Positions 25,046 to 34,800 of a DNA stretch of 64,000 nucleotides are shown here, piece by piece. The DNA lies in the NCBI GenBank assembly GCA_041751875.1, contig JBGSIC010000004.1, forward strand, positions 62,001-126,000. The letters run 5' to 3'. The notes beneath the pieces were generated by a model. The model was not told the DNA's origin. It ran no database searches and saw nothing but the letters and a program-made list of their open reading frames with translations. The translations under genes and the position numbers were made by a program. Source of the stretch: JBGSIC01 sp041751875. GTDB lineage: Bacteria; Bdellovibrionota; FAC87; UBA2466; JACKAF01. Position 1 is the first letter of the stretch. Each line of letters begins with the position of its first letter.

Positions 25046-26428
25046 ATGCTGCGTGCCTACCATTTAAATTGTGCAAGGACCTTAACGATCGGATGGCTAT
25101 TTTTTGCCGTCGGGGTTTTTGCGGCTGAAACTCCCGCTCTGGAAAATGAAAAACTCGGTTCCGAAACAGTAGAAACCACAGAAGTAGGGTCAGAAACTTC
25201 CCGCCGGTGGGATACTTTGCACCCTTCCGTATCAGGTGGCGCGGGCATTTTTCGCACACGTTCGGCGGAAGGCTTACCGCCCGGATCCTTCACGTTCGGC
25301 ATCGGCGGCGAGTTTTATTCTGTAAACAATGTTCCGCTGACAGGTGGCGGAGTGAAAGCGCAGACCATCGCAGAAAGTCTTTTCGTCGGCTTTAGCCCGG
25401 CAAAAGACCTCACCCTCTCCATCATGCGTCGCGGATCTTCCACCACGTACGGTAATCCCAGCAATCTAGTTTCTTCCCTAGGAGACTTTAATTTTTCAGG
25501 GCAGTACTCCATACCGGTAAACGACTCGCTGACCATTGCTCCGATCTTAAATGTGCTGATTGCTTCTGACTTTAATAATCTGTCGCCTTCAGGACAAACG
25601 ATGAGCGTGGGCGGCGGACTGGCTGCGACTTACGGATTTGACTGGATGGCAGGCCTGCCGCTCTACTTACACGCCAACCTGCTCTACCACATGCCTCAGA
25701 TTCGCGGTGTCGGGCCTGGTGGCATTACCACACAGAACTTTTTCAAGTTCAGCCGCTTTCATACGGTGGAACTGAATGTGGCCGCGGAATTCAAACTGGG
25801 CGACTTTATTCCCTTCGTCGAATTCAATCAAACGGCTCAACTTTCCAGCGGTATCTCATGGGCAAGTGCGCCTTCCCGATTGTCGCTCGGCCTTCGCGTC
25901 ACCCCCCTAACCAACAAAAGCTTAGCCATCTTGCTGGGCGGAGATATTGGTTTGGGTAAGGGCCTGGTTTCGGGCATTCCCTATACGCCAGGTGGACAGG
26001 TCATCGGCATGGTGAGCTACACGGTCGCTCTTTCTCAAACAGAGCGTAAGCATTACTACACCAACGAGGACGTCAACATTGTCGACCGCAAATTTGATAT
26101 CAACAGGAACATTGAGTTTGAACTCAATAGCGACAAGCTCACTGCAGACGGTGAGAACCTCGTCGACTCCATCGCAGATGTGATTAAAAAGAATAAGGTC
26201 AACAACCTGATGATCGTGGGACATACGGATGCCACCCACACTGCCGACTACAACTTGAAGCTCTCCAAGCGCCGCGCAGAATCCGTAAAAGCCAGGCTGG
26301 TAAAAAATGGCATTGATAAAGACGGCATTCTCACTGATGGCATCGGCAAAATGAAACCCATTGCTTCAAACGACTCGGACGCTGGACGGGCCAAAAACCG
26401 TCGCGTCGAATTCTTCATTTTGAACTAA
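25046..26428 (+). CDS. OmpA-family outer-membrane protein (barrel plus peptidoglycan-binding domain)
   Basis: A 460-residue protein with a signal peptide (about 1-27, cleavage near VFA-AE). Residues 50-330 form a beta-rich barrel region with an early conserved turn PSVSGGAGIFRTRSAEGLPP. Residues 345-460 are an OmpA C-terminal domain: FELNSDKLTADGENLVDSIA, VGHTDATHTADYNLKLSKRR and DAGRAKNRRVEF, which carry the peptidoglycan (diaminopimelate) binding Asp and Arg residues. It probably links the outer membrane to the cell wall. The ATG at 25046 has no clear ribosome site. It faces the HNH gene convergently with a 27-nt gap. Confidence 0.85.
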   Translation: MLRAYHLNCARTLTIGWLFFAVGVFAAETPALENEKLGSETVETTEVGSETSRRWDTLHPSVSGGAGIFRTRSAEGLPPGSFTFGIGGEFYSVNNVPLTGGGVKAQTIAESLFVGFSPAKDLTLSIMRRGSSTTYGNPSNLVSSLGDFNFSGQYSIPVNDSLTIAPILNVLIASDFNNLSPSGQTMSVGGGLAATYGFDWMAGLPLYLHANLLYHMPQIRGVGPGGITTQNFFKFSRFHTVELNVAAEFKLGDFIPFVEFNQTAQLSSGISWASAPSRLSLGLRVTPLTNKSLAILLGGDIGLGKGLVSGIPYTPGGQVIGMVSYTVALSQTERKHYYTNEDVNIVDRKFDINRNIEFELNSDKLTADGENLVDSIADVIKKNKVNNLMIVGHTDATHTADYNLKLSKRRAESVKARLVKNGIDKDGILTDGIGKMKPIASNDSDAGRAKNRRVEFFILN

Positions 26429-26455
26429 CTCCCCTTTTGCGCTACAAAAAACTGC

Positions 26456-27430
26456 TTAGCGGTGCAAGCGCATTCGGCCGGCCAGACACTGTGCCCACAT
26501 ATCCATCAGGAAGCGATTTTGTTCGAGTGGGGGAAGCTCTTCTACCTGTCTCGCGGCTATTTTTCTTTCAATAAAAGTACGGCCAAACCGCGTATCGGCC
26601 ATCAGCCTATTGTGCGTACGGCACAAGAGCCGAACATTCGCCGAATCATCTGATTTGCCTCCCTGAGCGAAGGGCTGGATATGATCCCATTCCAAAAAGT
26701 GGGTGGACTCACACTTCTGGCCACTGGGAGAAATATAAGCGCATCTGCCCTTGTCTCTTTTCCAAATTTCCTCCTTAACAGTTTTGGGAATGTGGCGTGT
26801 GAAAGAAAGAGTTTTTCTAGGCTTTACGGATTCATGCGCGCGTTCCTTTTCTCTCAAGCATGCTTCCAGCGCGTCACCCACAAAATCCTTTAACGTTCCG
26901 TGAGGGTACTTATGACTGAGCCTGGCTTTGACCTTTTGGAGTTTCTCCATAAAGGACTTGTCTACTACGAAGCTTAAGTGGGTACGTTCCCCAGCCAAGG
27001 GCTTGCACAAATCGGAAGGGAATTCTCTAGGCACCAAATCACAGATTAGAACCTCTACTTCCCGCACACTTTTCCCTTGTACCTGTCTTAACAAATCAGG
27101 CGCGGACTTCGCGTTGAGATGGGGACAGATTTTCGAAAGGGCACTAAGGGAAACTTTATTCTCTTCCACCAGTGAATAGATGTCCGGAAAACGCATGGCT
27201 GTTCTGGCTATTTGAATTCTCTTTAGCGCGGAGCTTTCTGAGAGACCTAGAGTCTGAGTCACGAAACTAAACAACGAAGAATACCCTTCCACGGCATAAA
27301 GCCTTCTTCTATCGATTTCACCCAAAAACACTAAGAAGTCTTTCTGAGTCTTTCGCTCCTTCTTTACGAGCTGGGAAATTCCCTTGAGAAGGGCGCTTGA
27401 ACTCAGGTTCTGAATGGCGAATGGTTTCAT
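26456..27430 (-). CDS. HNH endonuclease domain protein (Bdellovibrionota-type)
   Basis: A 324-residue protein. Residues 15-150 are a helical region (RRLYAVEGYSSLFSFVTQTL, then SESSALKRIQIARTAMRFPD) that accompanies HNH domains in a family repeated in Bdellovibrionota genomes. The C-terminal HNH region has a zinc Cys pair (CAYISPSGQKC, about 233-243), EWDHIQPFAQGGKSDDSANV with the catalytic His, and LLCRTHNRLMAD. AAAGGA lies 8 nt before the ATG. Predicted metal-dependent nuclease; targets are unknown. It is not next to any methylase or phage gene. A role in a mobile unit is possible but nothing around it supports one. Confidence 0.8.
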   Translation of the reverse strand: MKPFAIQNLSSSALLKGISQLVKKERKTQKDFLVFLGEIDRRRLYAVEGYSSLFSFVTQTLGLSESSALKRIQIARTAMRFPDIYSLVEENKVSLSALSKICPHLNAKSAPDLLRQVQGKSVREVEVLICDLVPREFPSDLCKPLAGERTHLSFVVDKSFMEKLQKVKARLSHKYPHGTLKDFVGDALEACLREKERAHESVKPRKTLSFTRHIPKTVKEEIWKRDKGRCAYISPSGQKCESTHFLEWDHIQPFAQGGKSDDSANVRLLCRTHNRLMADTRFGRTFIERKIAARQVEELPPLEQNRFLMDMWAQCLAGRMRLHR

Positions 27431-27738
27431 GGGGCATCCTTTGGCTAAGTGTTCTTCAACGCTTTAAACCTACACCCGGAATTTCGAGACGCTTGGCTGG
27501 CCTCTCACTGCAATAAGTATAGGAAAAACACTCCGCCTCCCATGAAGTGAGACTAAATGCCGTGAAGAGGCAAAAAAAAGGAAACAACGTGAGTTTAATG
27601 CAGTTTCAAGAAGATAAAGGAAAAGAGAAAGTGTGAAGAAAAAAAACTGTCAAGAGCTTCAGGGGAGCGCGCGCGCTAACTGTTTTATTTAGGTCATGCC
27701 CAACATGAAGTAGCCGCCTCGCAATGACTCGAAAGACG
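27431..27738. other. 308-nt non-coding gap between HNH and fumC
   Basis: No credible reading frame is present. The stretch is purine-rich on the plus strand around 27560-27650 and holds an alternating GCGCGCGC run near 27668. It must contain the HNH promoter and the end of the fumC transcript. A TTGACA occurs on the minus strand near 27650 but no -10 lies at the right distance. I see no clear terminator, tRNA or repeat. Confidence 0.6.
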
Positions 27739-29124
27739 TCAAACCATCTTCTTGGGATCAAGAAGCGCGTCGAGCTCTTCTTCCGCTAAATCCACCATCT
27801 CGCGTGCAACCTGCCGTACCGTCTTATTTTCTTTGTAGGCTTTCTTAGCAATGGCAGCTGCCTGATCATAGCCCACCGCCGGAGCGAGAGCGGTTGCAAG
27901 CATCAAGCCCTGCTCGATGAGGGAAGAAATCTTTTCGGTATCGGCCTCGAGACCCACTACACACTTCTCGGCAAACATCTTGCTCGCATTGGAAAGTAGG
28001 TTGATGGATTCCAGCAAGTTGTGCGCGATTACCGGCATCATGACGTTAAGTTCGAAGTTTCCCGAGGCTCCGCCCAAGGTCACCGCCACATCATTTCCGA
28101 TCACTTGCACACAAACCTGAAGAAGGGCTTCCGGGATCACCGGATTTACTTTCCCCGGCATGATGCTACTTCCCGGCTGCACCTCAGGGAGCTTCAACTC
28201 CGCGAGTCCGCAGCGCGGACCGCAACCCAGCAAGCGAATGTCGTTTGCAATTTTGAAAAGGGAAGCAGCGACGGTTTTAAGAACCCCGCTCATCTCCACG
28301 CAGGCATCTTTGCTCGCCTGCGCTTCGAAATGGTTCTCCGCCTCTTTGAACGGCATCCCCAGTTTTTTTGCGAGTTTTTCGCTCACACGCTTTCCAAACT
28401 CTGGGTGCGTATTAATGCCCGTACCAACAGCGGTTCCCCCAATGGCAAGTTCACACAAGGAAGGCAACGCGGCTTGGAGTCTTTCGCGTGATTTCTTAAC
28501 TTGATTAGCGTAGCCAGAAAACTCCTGTCCCAATGTCATGGGGGTGGCGTCCTGCAAATGCGTGCGCCCCGTTTTCACAATCTTTGCAAAGGCTTTCGCT
28601 TTGGCATCGAGTGCTTGAAACAAAATCTGGAGAGAAGGAAGTAGCTTTTCGTGAACGGCTACCGCGGCGGCCAAGTGAATCGCCGTCGGGATGGCATCGT
28701 TACTCGACTGCCCCATGTTCACATGATCATTCGGGTGAACGGGCGTTTTACTTCCTACGGCTGAGCCCAACTTACGATTGGCAATATTAGAAGCCACTTC
28801 GTTGAAGTTCATATTCGTGCTCGTACCCGAACCCGTCTGGAAAATATCTACTACAAAGTGCTCGTCATAACTGCCTTCCGCAATTTCCTGAGAGGCCGAC
28901 CGAATGGCTTCGGCGATTTTCGGATCAAGCTTCTTAAGCTCCAAATTCACTTCGGCGCAAGAAGCTTTGAGCACCGCTAGTAGCCGAATAAAGTCGCGAC
29001 CGAAGCGCAAATCGCTGACAGGAAAATTTTCCACCGCCCGCTGCGTGGAAGCGCCATAAAGATAATGAGAAGGAATTTTCATCTCTCCCATGGAATCTTT
29101 CTCGATGCGGAAATCTTGTGCCAT
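27739..29124 (-). CDS. fumC: Fumarate hydratase, class II
   Basis: A 461-residue enzyme of the fumarase/aspartase family, interconverting fumarate and malate in the TCA cycle. Motifs: QTGSGTSTNMNFNEVASNIA (about 97-116), HPNDHVNMGQSSND (about 128-141), KTGRTHLQDATPMTLGQEFS (about 183-202, His for catalysis) and the signature GSSIMPGKVNPVIPE (about 317-331). The fumarase-type SSND plus GRTHLQDATP pattern favours FumC over aspartase. AAAGGAG is 10 nt upstream of the ATG. It stands alone and is divergent from a small barrel gene. Confidence 0.93.
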   Translation of the reverse strand: MAQDFRIEKDSMGEMKIPSHYLYGASTQRAVENFPVSDLRFGRDFIRLLAVLKASCAEVNLELKKLDPKIAEAIRSASQEIAEGSYDEHFVVDIFQTGSGTSTNMNFNEVASNIANRKLGSAVGSKTPVHPNDHVNMGQSSNDAIPTAIHLAAAVAVHEKLLPSLQILFQALDAKAKAFAKIVKTGRTHLQDATPMTLGQEFSGYANQVKKSRERLQAALPSLCELAIGGTAVGTGINTHPEFGKRVSEKLAKKLGMPFKEAENHFEAQASKDACVEMSGVLKTVAASLFKIANDIRLLGCGPRCGLAELKLPEVQPGSSIMPGKVNPVIPEALLQVCVQVIGNDVAVTLGGASGNFELNVMMPVIAHNLLESINLLSNASKMFAEKCVVGLEADTEKISSLIEQGLMLATALAPAVGYDQAAAIAKKAYKENKTVRQVAREMVDLAEEELDALLDPKKMV

Positions 29125-29279
29125 AGCGTGCGGGCTCCTTTCGAATTTGAGCCAACTTAACCTCAGCTTGGATCGAATTCAATGCTGTAAGCCGTGAGAA
29201 TAAGACTCAAAAAATTAGTTAAGCGATGCGTCAAATCAACCGAAGAGCCCCATAAGAACCCGAACGTTTTAGGAGTCCT

Positions 29280-30035
29280 ATGGAAATGTTTAGAGTGCTC
29301 ATGACAGTGTTGGTGGCTTTTAGCTTCAGTGGGCTTAACGCGCACGCGAAAGACACGGGGGCAAAAACAGGGGCTCCGACCAAGGGATACTCAGTGGTTC
29401 AGCGGACCAATGCCTCTCAGCCTTCCATCCTGGGCGACTACCGCACCGATGCGGAAAACGCCAAACGTTATGGTCTTTCGCGAAACCTGGCGTCGGGCAA
29501 TGTTGACCAAGACTTGGATCACTATCGCAACCTGGGCCGACGCCTTGGTATCGACCTTGGTCTCATGATTCCCATGGGAAGCTTCACGGACGTCGCGGGA
29601 ACGTCCCCGATGCTCGGTTTACACTTTGTCTGGGAAGCCATCGAACCTTTCAGCTTCACCGTAAACTACCGTCGTGCGTCTGCTGACAACAAGACCACCC
29701 CAGGTAACGGAAAATTGAGCGTCAACTACATCAGCTTAGGCGCCCAAGCTTCTTTTTCTCAGGGCCGTTTTGTTCCCTTCGTAAAGCTCGAAGGCGGTTT
29801 GTATTTCAACGACTTGCGTGACAACGCCAACGCCATCACTGGCGACGACGCCCTTCTCACCACGGTAGGAGCGAGTGCGGGTGTCGGCTTTGATTTCATC
29901 GTTGGCCGTGAAGTGAGCATTGGCTTCGATGCCATGTACCACTTCGCCGTACCCCGCAACGTAACTCGCGGTGGCGCAGGCAACTTCAACTTGGGCAGCA
30001 GTTTCGCCACGGTTGGCTTTCGTCTCAATTTCTAA
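29280..30035 (+). CDS. Small outer-membrane beta-barrel protein
   Basis: A 251-residue protein with a signal peptide (about 1-23, cleavage AHA-KD). Residues 85-251 alternate in strand-like segments: RRLGIDLGLMIPMGSFTD, LGLHFVWEAIEPFSFTVNYR, YISLGAQASFSQGRFVPFVK, ASAGVGFDFIVGREVSIGFD, and a final FATVGFRLNF ending in Phe, the typical OmpW/OprF-like eight-strand layout. AGGAGTCCT lies just before the ATG. Function unknown; the N-terminal 60 residues after the signal peptide are a soluble, basic/polar extension. Confidence 0.7.
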   Translation: MEMFRVLMTVLVAFSFSGLNAHAKDTGAKTGAPTKGYSVVQRTNASQPSILGDYRTDAENAKRYGLSRNLASGNVDQDLDHYRNLGRRLGIDLGLMIPMGSFTDVAGTSPMLGLHFVWEAIEPFSFTVNYRRASADNKTTPGNGKLSVNYISLGAQASFSQGRFVPFVKLEGGLYFNDLRDNANAITGDDALLTTVGASAGVGFDFIVGREVSIGFDAMYHFAVPRNVTRGGAGNFNLGSSFATVGFRLNF

Positions 30036-30065
30036 TCAAATCCAATAGTTACTGAGATTTTTGCT

Positions 30066-30106
30066 GACGGCTTTGCCGTTGAATTCCCGGTACGCTCAGC
30101 GTATCC
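30066..30106 (+). other. Two short hairpins between the barrel and threonine aldolase genes
   Basis: ACGGC-TTT-GCCGT lies near 30066-30080, and GGTACGCT-C-AGCGTATCC lies at 30089-30106 (stem of about eight pairs including one G-T). No T-run follows, so termination is uncertain; the second is close to the aldolase start and could affect its translation. Confidence 0.3.
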
Positions 30107-30115
30107 TCCCCCACT

Positions 30116-31144
30116 ATGTTTCGAGGGATCGATCTCTTCAGCGACACGGCCACGCGCCCTTCGTCTGAAATGAAAAAAGCCATGATGGCGGCGGAAACCG
30201 GGGATGAACAACGGGGCGAAGATCCGACCACACGCGCCCTTGAAGATAAAATGGCCGAGACGCTGGGTTTTAGCGCCGCTCTCTTCTTCCCTTCTTCCAC
30301 GCAGTGTAACCAAATCGCCATCTCCGTCCATTGCTCGGTCGGCGAACAAATCGTGGCGTCCGATAGCGCTCACATTTTCACCGCTGAAGCGGGTGCATAT
30401 GCCGCTCATGCACGGGCCGTTGCCAACATGATCCAAAGCCCGAATGGAATTTTTGCGGGCGAGCAGGTACGCAGTCATATTCAATTTAGTCACGGCCCCC
30501 ACTCTCCGCCCGCGCGTTTACTTAGCGTGGAGAACACAACCAATATGGGGGGAGGCGTTCCCTGGTCGCGTTCCGAACTCGATTCCGTACTCATCGCAGC
30601 AAAAGACCTGGGCTTGCGCACTCATCTGGACGGTTCCCGTCTCTTCAACGCGGCAGTAGCAGGCAACGTCTCTCCTGCTTCGCTAGCGAAGGGTTTTGAC
30701 ACGGTCACGATTTGCCTTTCGAAGGGATTGGGTTGCCCCTTCGGCGCGGTATTAGCATTCGATAAAAAGCATTTTTCGCAGATTCGCCGACTCAAACAAA
30801 TGTTTGGAGGCGCGCTTCGCCAAAGCGGTATTGTCGCGGCCGCCGGCCTCTATGCGCTGGAGCATAATGTCGATAGGCTCGCAGATGACCATGCCAACGC
30901 GCGAGCGCTTTTTGAGGGGTTGAGCGCCCTAAAAGGGCTCGAAGTCGAGGCGGCGCCGGCGACCAATATGGTCTTTTTCCGCCCGCTTCAGCTTTCTCCG
31001 GAAGCTTTTGCCGACGCTTGTGCTAAACAACAGTTACGTTTCAGTCAGGTGGGGAAGAATCGGTTTCGTGCTGTTACCCACCTAGATATTTCCAGAGAAG
31101 ATATTGTAAAGTGCCTCAGCATTCTTAAGAACATCGTAGGATAG
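30116..31144 (+). CDS. ltaE: Low-specificity threonine aldolase
   Basis: A 342-residue PLP enzyme of fold type I, the normal length. It begins DLFSDTATRPSSEMKKAM (about 6-23), the family hallmark. HLDGSRLFNAA (about 170-180) holds the Asp that pairs with the PLP ring, and TICLSKGLGCPFGAVL carries the PLP lysine at residue 203. The reaction cleaves threonine or allo-threonine to glycine and acetaldehyde in the cytosol. No clear ribosome site precedes the ATG. lepB follows after 12 nt, so they may share a transcript. Confidence 0.88.
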   Translation: MFRGIDLFSDTATRPSSEMKKAMMAAETGDEQRGEDPTTRALEDKMAETLGFSAALFFPSSTQCNQIAISVHCSVGEQIVASDSAHIFTAEAGAYAAHARAVANMIQSPNGIFAGEQVRSHIQFSHGPHSPPARLLSVENTTNMGGGVPWSRSELDSVLIAAKDLGLRTHLDGSRLFNAAVAGNVSPASLAKGFDTVTICLSKGLGCPFGAVLAFDKKHFSQIRRLKQMFGGALRQSGIVAAAGLYALEHNVDRLADDHANARALFEGLSALKGLEVEAAPATNMVFFRPLQLSPEAFADACAKQQLRFSQVGKNRFRAVTHLDISREDIVKCLSILKNIVG

Positions 31145-31156
31145 TGATTACCATTC

Positions 31157-31870
31157 ATGGAAAACTCCAAAGACAATACTGAAAAGAAAACACTAAAAGA
31201 AAAGATCAAGGCCAACCTGCCTCTGGTTTATCTGATCATCGCGTTACTGGCGCTGAGATGGACCATCGTGGAACCCTACGTTGTTCCCACGGGCTCAATG
31301 GAACCCACGTTAAAAAAAGGCGACCGCTTATATGCGCTCAAATGCGCCTATGACATCCGCTTTCCTTTTACAGACTACACCTTGGTGCAACTTGGGAAGG
31401 TCAAACGGGGAGACGTGATTTTATTCCGCGCCCCACCCAACCCGAGTGTGACTTACGTTAAGCGCGCGGTGGCAATCGAAGGCGACACGGTTGAATTTCG
31501 CGATGGCATTTTGTCAGTGAATGGGCAAGCAATGACACGTGAAGAGATTCCCTCTCACGAGTTAATGAACGACATTGAGGAAAACAACTTAAAATCTCTT
31601 TTTGTGGAAACCATCGACGGAGTTCGCCACTGGACGATACTTTACAAGTACTACCCGTATGAGGGCGACCCCAAGGTACGCAATTTTGGCCCCACTGTAG
31701 TCCCGCCCGGACATGTTTTTGCCGTCGGGGATAATCGCGACGAGAGTTACGATGGAAGATTTTGGGGCTTTGTGCCCAATGAAAATTTAAAAGGGAAAGC
31801 CATGTTTATTTGGTTTTCTAGTTATGATTGGAAGCCGCGCTGGGATCGCATCGGCACGCTTATCCAATAG
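31157..31870 (+). CDS. lepB: Signal peptidase I
   Basis: A 237-residue membrane peptidase. One helix (about 22-38) leads into the active site: VPTGSMEPTLKKGDRLYA with nucleophile Ser47, then VTYVKRAVAIEGDTVEF with general base Lys102, and AVGDNRDESYDGRFWGFVP (about 189-207). These are boxes B to E of type I signal peptidases. It removes signal peptides at the periplasmic face of the inner membrane, and the window encodes many such substrates. The insert between boxes D and E is of medium length, as in other Gram-negatives. dnaE starts 9 nt later. Confidence 0.93.
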   Translation: MENSKDNTEKKTLKEKIKANLPLVYLIIALLALRWTIVEPYVVPTGSMEPTLKKGDRLYALKCAYDIRFPFTDYTLVQLGKVKRGDVILFRAPPNPSVTYVKRAVAIEGDTVEFRDGILSVNGQAMTREEIPSHELMNDIEENNLKSLFVETIDGVRHWTILYKYYPYEGDPKVRNFGPTVVPPGHVFAVGDNRDESYDGRFWGFVPNENLKGKAMFIWFSSYDWKPRWDRIGTLIQ

Positions 31871-31879
31871 CGGCAGTAC

Positions 31880-34800
31880 ATGAACGCTGATTTTACACAC
31901 TTACATTTACACTCTCAGTATAGTCTTCTTGATAGCACGCTCAGGTTCGATTCCCTTTTCGAAGCGGCAGTAGCAGACAAGATGGAAGCGCTTGCTATCA
32001 CCGATCATGGAAACATGTTCGGCGCGCTGGAGTTCTACACCAAGGCGAAAAGTTATGGAGTCAAACCGATCATCGGCTGCGAAGTCTATCTCGCGCCCGG
32101 TAGTCGGCTGATGAAAAATGCACCGTTCAACATGAACGAAGAAGTGGCCCCTTACGCCACCCAACGTTCCGGCATGCACCATCTTATCTTGTTGTGCATG
32201 AATGAGACGGGCTACCACAACCTATGCAAAATCGTGAGCACGGGTTTCTTGGAGGGTTTTTACTACCGTCCGCGCGTAGACAAAGAAATCCTCGAAAAAT
32301 ATAGCGAAGGCCTCATCGCCACCTCGGCGTGCTTGAAAGGCGAAGTTACGAGTCTCGCGCTCATGGGCGACATGGACCGTGCCCGCAAAGCGGCCGAGTG
32401 GTACCAGAAAGTTTATAAGGACAACTTCTATCTCGAATTGCAGCAAAGTGGTTTGCCACAACAGATGGTCGTGAATCAGCGCTTTCAGGAACTCGCCAAG
32501 TCGATGAACATCCCCTTGGTAGCCACCGCCGACTGCCACTATCTGAAAAAAGAAGACGCGCTAAACCATGAAGTCTTGATGGCGATTCAGACCGGCAAGG
32601 TCATCGAAGACATGGCGAACCACCATGCGCCAAGCGAGGAATTTTATTTCAAGCCGCAATCGGTGATTAAAGAGGAATTCGCTTTCTGTCCCCAAGCGAT
32701 AGAAAGCACGCGAGAAATCGCGAAGAAATGTACCTTTGAGTTCAAGCTTACTGACGATAAAGGCCGCCAGATTTATCACTTTCCGCGTTTTGAACCACCC
32801 GCGGGCGAAACGCTTGAAACCTTGCTCATAAAAAAGGCCCGCATCTCGCTAGCTGAGAAAATTGTCTTCTTAGAGGAATGGCACAAAAAACCGTTCACGC
32901 CTGAAAAACGCGCCGAATATGAAGCGCGATTAGAAAAAGAGCTCTCCGTTATTAATGACATGGGCTTTGCGGGTTACTACCTCATCGTTGCGGATTTCAT
33001 CGCGTTTGGTAAAGACAATAACATTCCTGTCGGACCGGGTCGCGGTTCTGGTGCGGGAAGTCTTGTGGCTTATGTGCTTAAGATTACCGATCTCGATCCC
33101 ATCGAGCACGGTCTCCTTTTTGAACGATTCTTAAATCCCGAACGCGTCAGCCTTCCCGACTTTGACGTCGATTTCTGTATGGAAAAGCGCGATCAGATGA
33201 TCGAGTACGTTTCCCAGAAATACGGCAAGGAATGCGTCGCCCAAATTATTACTTTTGGTAAACTGCAAGCCCGAGGGGTGATTCGCGACGTGGGCCGTGT
33301 CTTTGGTTTTTTGCCTTCAGAAACCGATCGCGTTTCCAAACTCGTTCCCAATACGCTAAACATCACCCTCGACGAGGCCCTCGCGCAAGAACCGCGCCTT
33401 AAAATCCTAGGCGACACCGATCCTCGTATAGCGCAGCTTTTCAATGTTTGCCGCGCTCTGGAAGGTTTGTGCCGACACGCTTCAATTCACGCCGCTGGGG
33501 TTGTGATCTCAAACGAACCCATGGTCGAGCACTGCCCTCTCTACCGGGGTAAGGAAGGCGAAGCCGTCATTCAGTTCGACATGACGAATGCGGAACGCAT
33601 GGGTCTTATCAAGTTCGACTTTTTGGGACTCAAGACTCTCACGTTCTTGCAAAAAGCACAGGACCTCGTCAATCTTCGGCACCCGGATCGCAAACTGGAT
33701 TTGGCGCGGCTCGAACTTAACGACAAGAAAACTTATGAACTTCTCGGGCGCGGCGATACGCTTGGCATCTTCCAGCTGGAAAGTAGCGGAATGCAGGACC
33801 TGTTACGAAAGGTACATCCTGACGCCTTTGCCGATATCGTCGCTATCAGCGCGCTCTACCGACCCGGCCCCATTGGTAGCGGCATGTTGGACGACTTCAT
33901 CGCCCGTAAGCACGGTGACGTATCCGTGCAATACGATTTCCCGGCGCTTGAGCCCATTTTGAAGGAAACCTACGGCGTTATTGTTTACCAAGAACAAGTG
34001 CAGCAAATCGCGGTGACTCTTGCCAACTACACGCTCGGTGGCGCGGATCTTCTACGCCGCGCGATGGGTAAGAAAAAAGTATCCGAGATGCAAAAGCAGA
34101 AAGAGCGCTTTATCTCTGGCGGTCTGGCGAACAAGTACGATCAGGCCAAAATTGAACGCACTTTCGATCTCATGGAAAAGTTCGCGGGTTACGGCTTTAA
34201 TAAGTCGCATTCCGCCGCTTATTCCATGATCACTTTCCAAACCGCTTATCTGAAAGCCCACTACCCCGTAGAATTTTTCGCGGCTTTGCTCACGGTAGAA
34301 AAGGAAAATACAGACAAGATCACGCGCTATATCGCCGATGCGAGAAAACATGGCATCAGCGTGCTGGGACCGGACATCAATGAAAGCCAAACCGACTTCA
34401 CGGCTCTTTCGAAAACTCAAATTCGTTTCGGATTTGGCGCTATCAAGGGTTTAGGCGGAACGGCTATCGAATCGATTTGTGAGGCACGAGGCGCGGGCCC
34501 CTACGAAGATCTTTTTGATCTCTGCGCACGCACCAATAACCGCCTCGTCAATAAACGCGCCCTGGAAGCCTTGGTTAAAGCGGGTGCGATGGATTTCTCC
34601 AAGATAAACCGGGCCACGCTTTTTGGCGCGATTGATACCGCGCTGGAATCGGGTTCGAGCCTCCAAAAAAGCCGCGACGACAACCAGGCAAGCTTTTCGG
34701 ATCTCTTCGGAGAAGAAGACCAAAGCTTTTCTCAACGAGAAGTCAGTTACGAGCAGAAAGCGCCCTGGCCTCGGCTTCAAGAGCTCAAGTATGAAAAAGA

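Noticed and set aside
27640..27660. TTGACA on the minus strand as the HNH promoter
   Set aside because: No -10 element lies 16-18 nt downstream.
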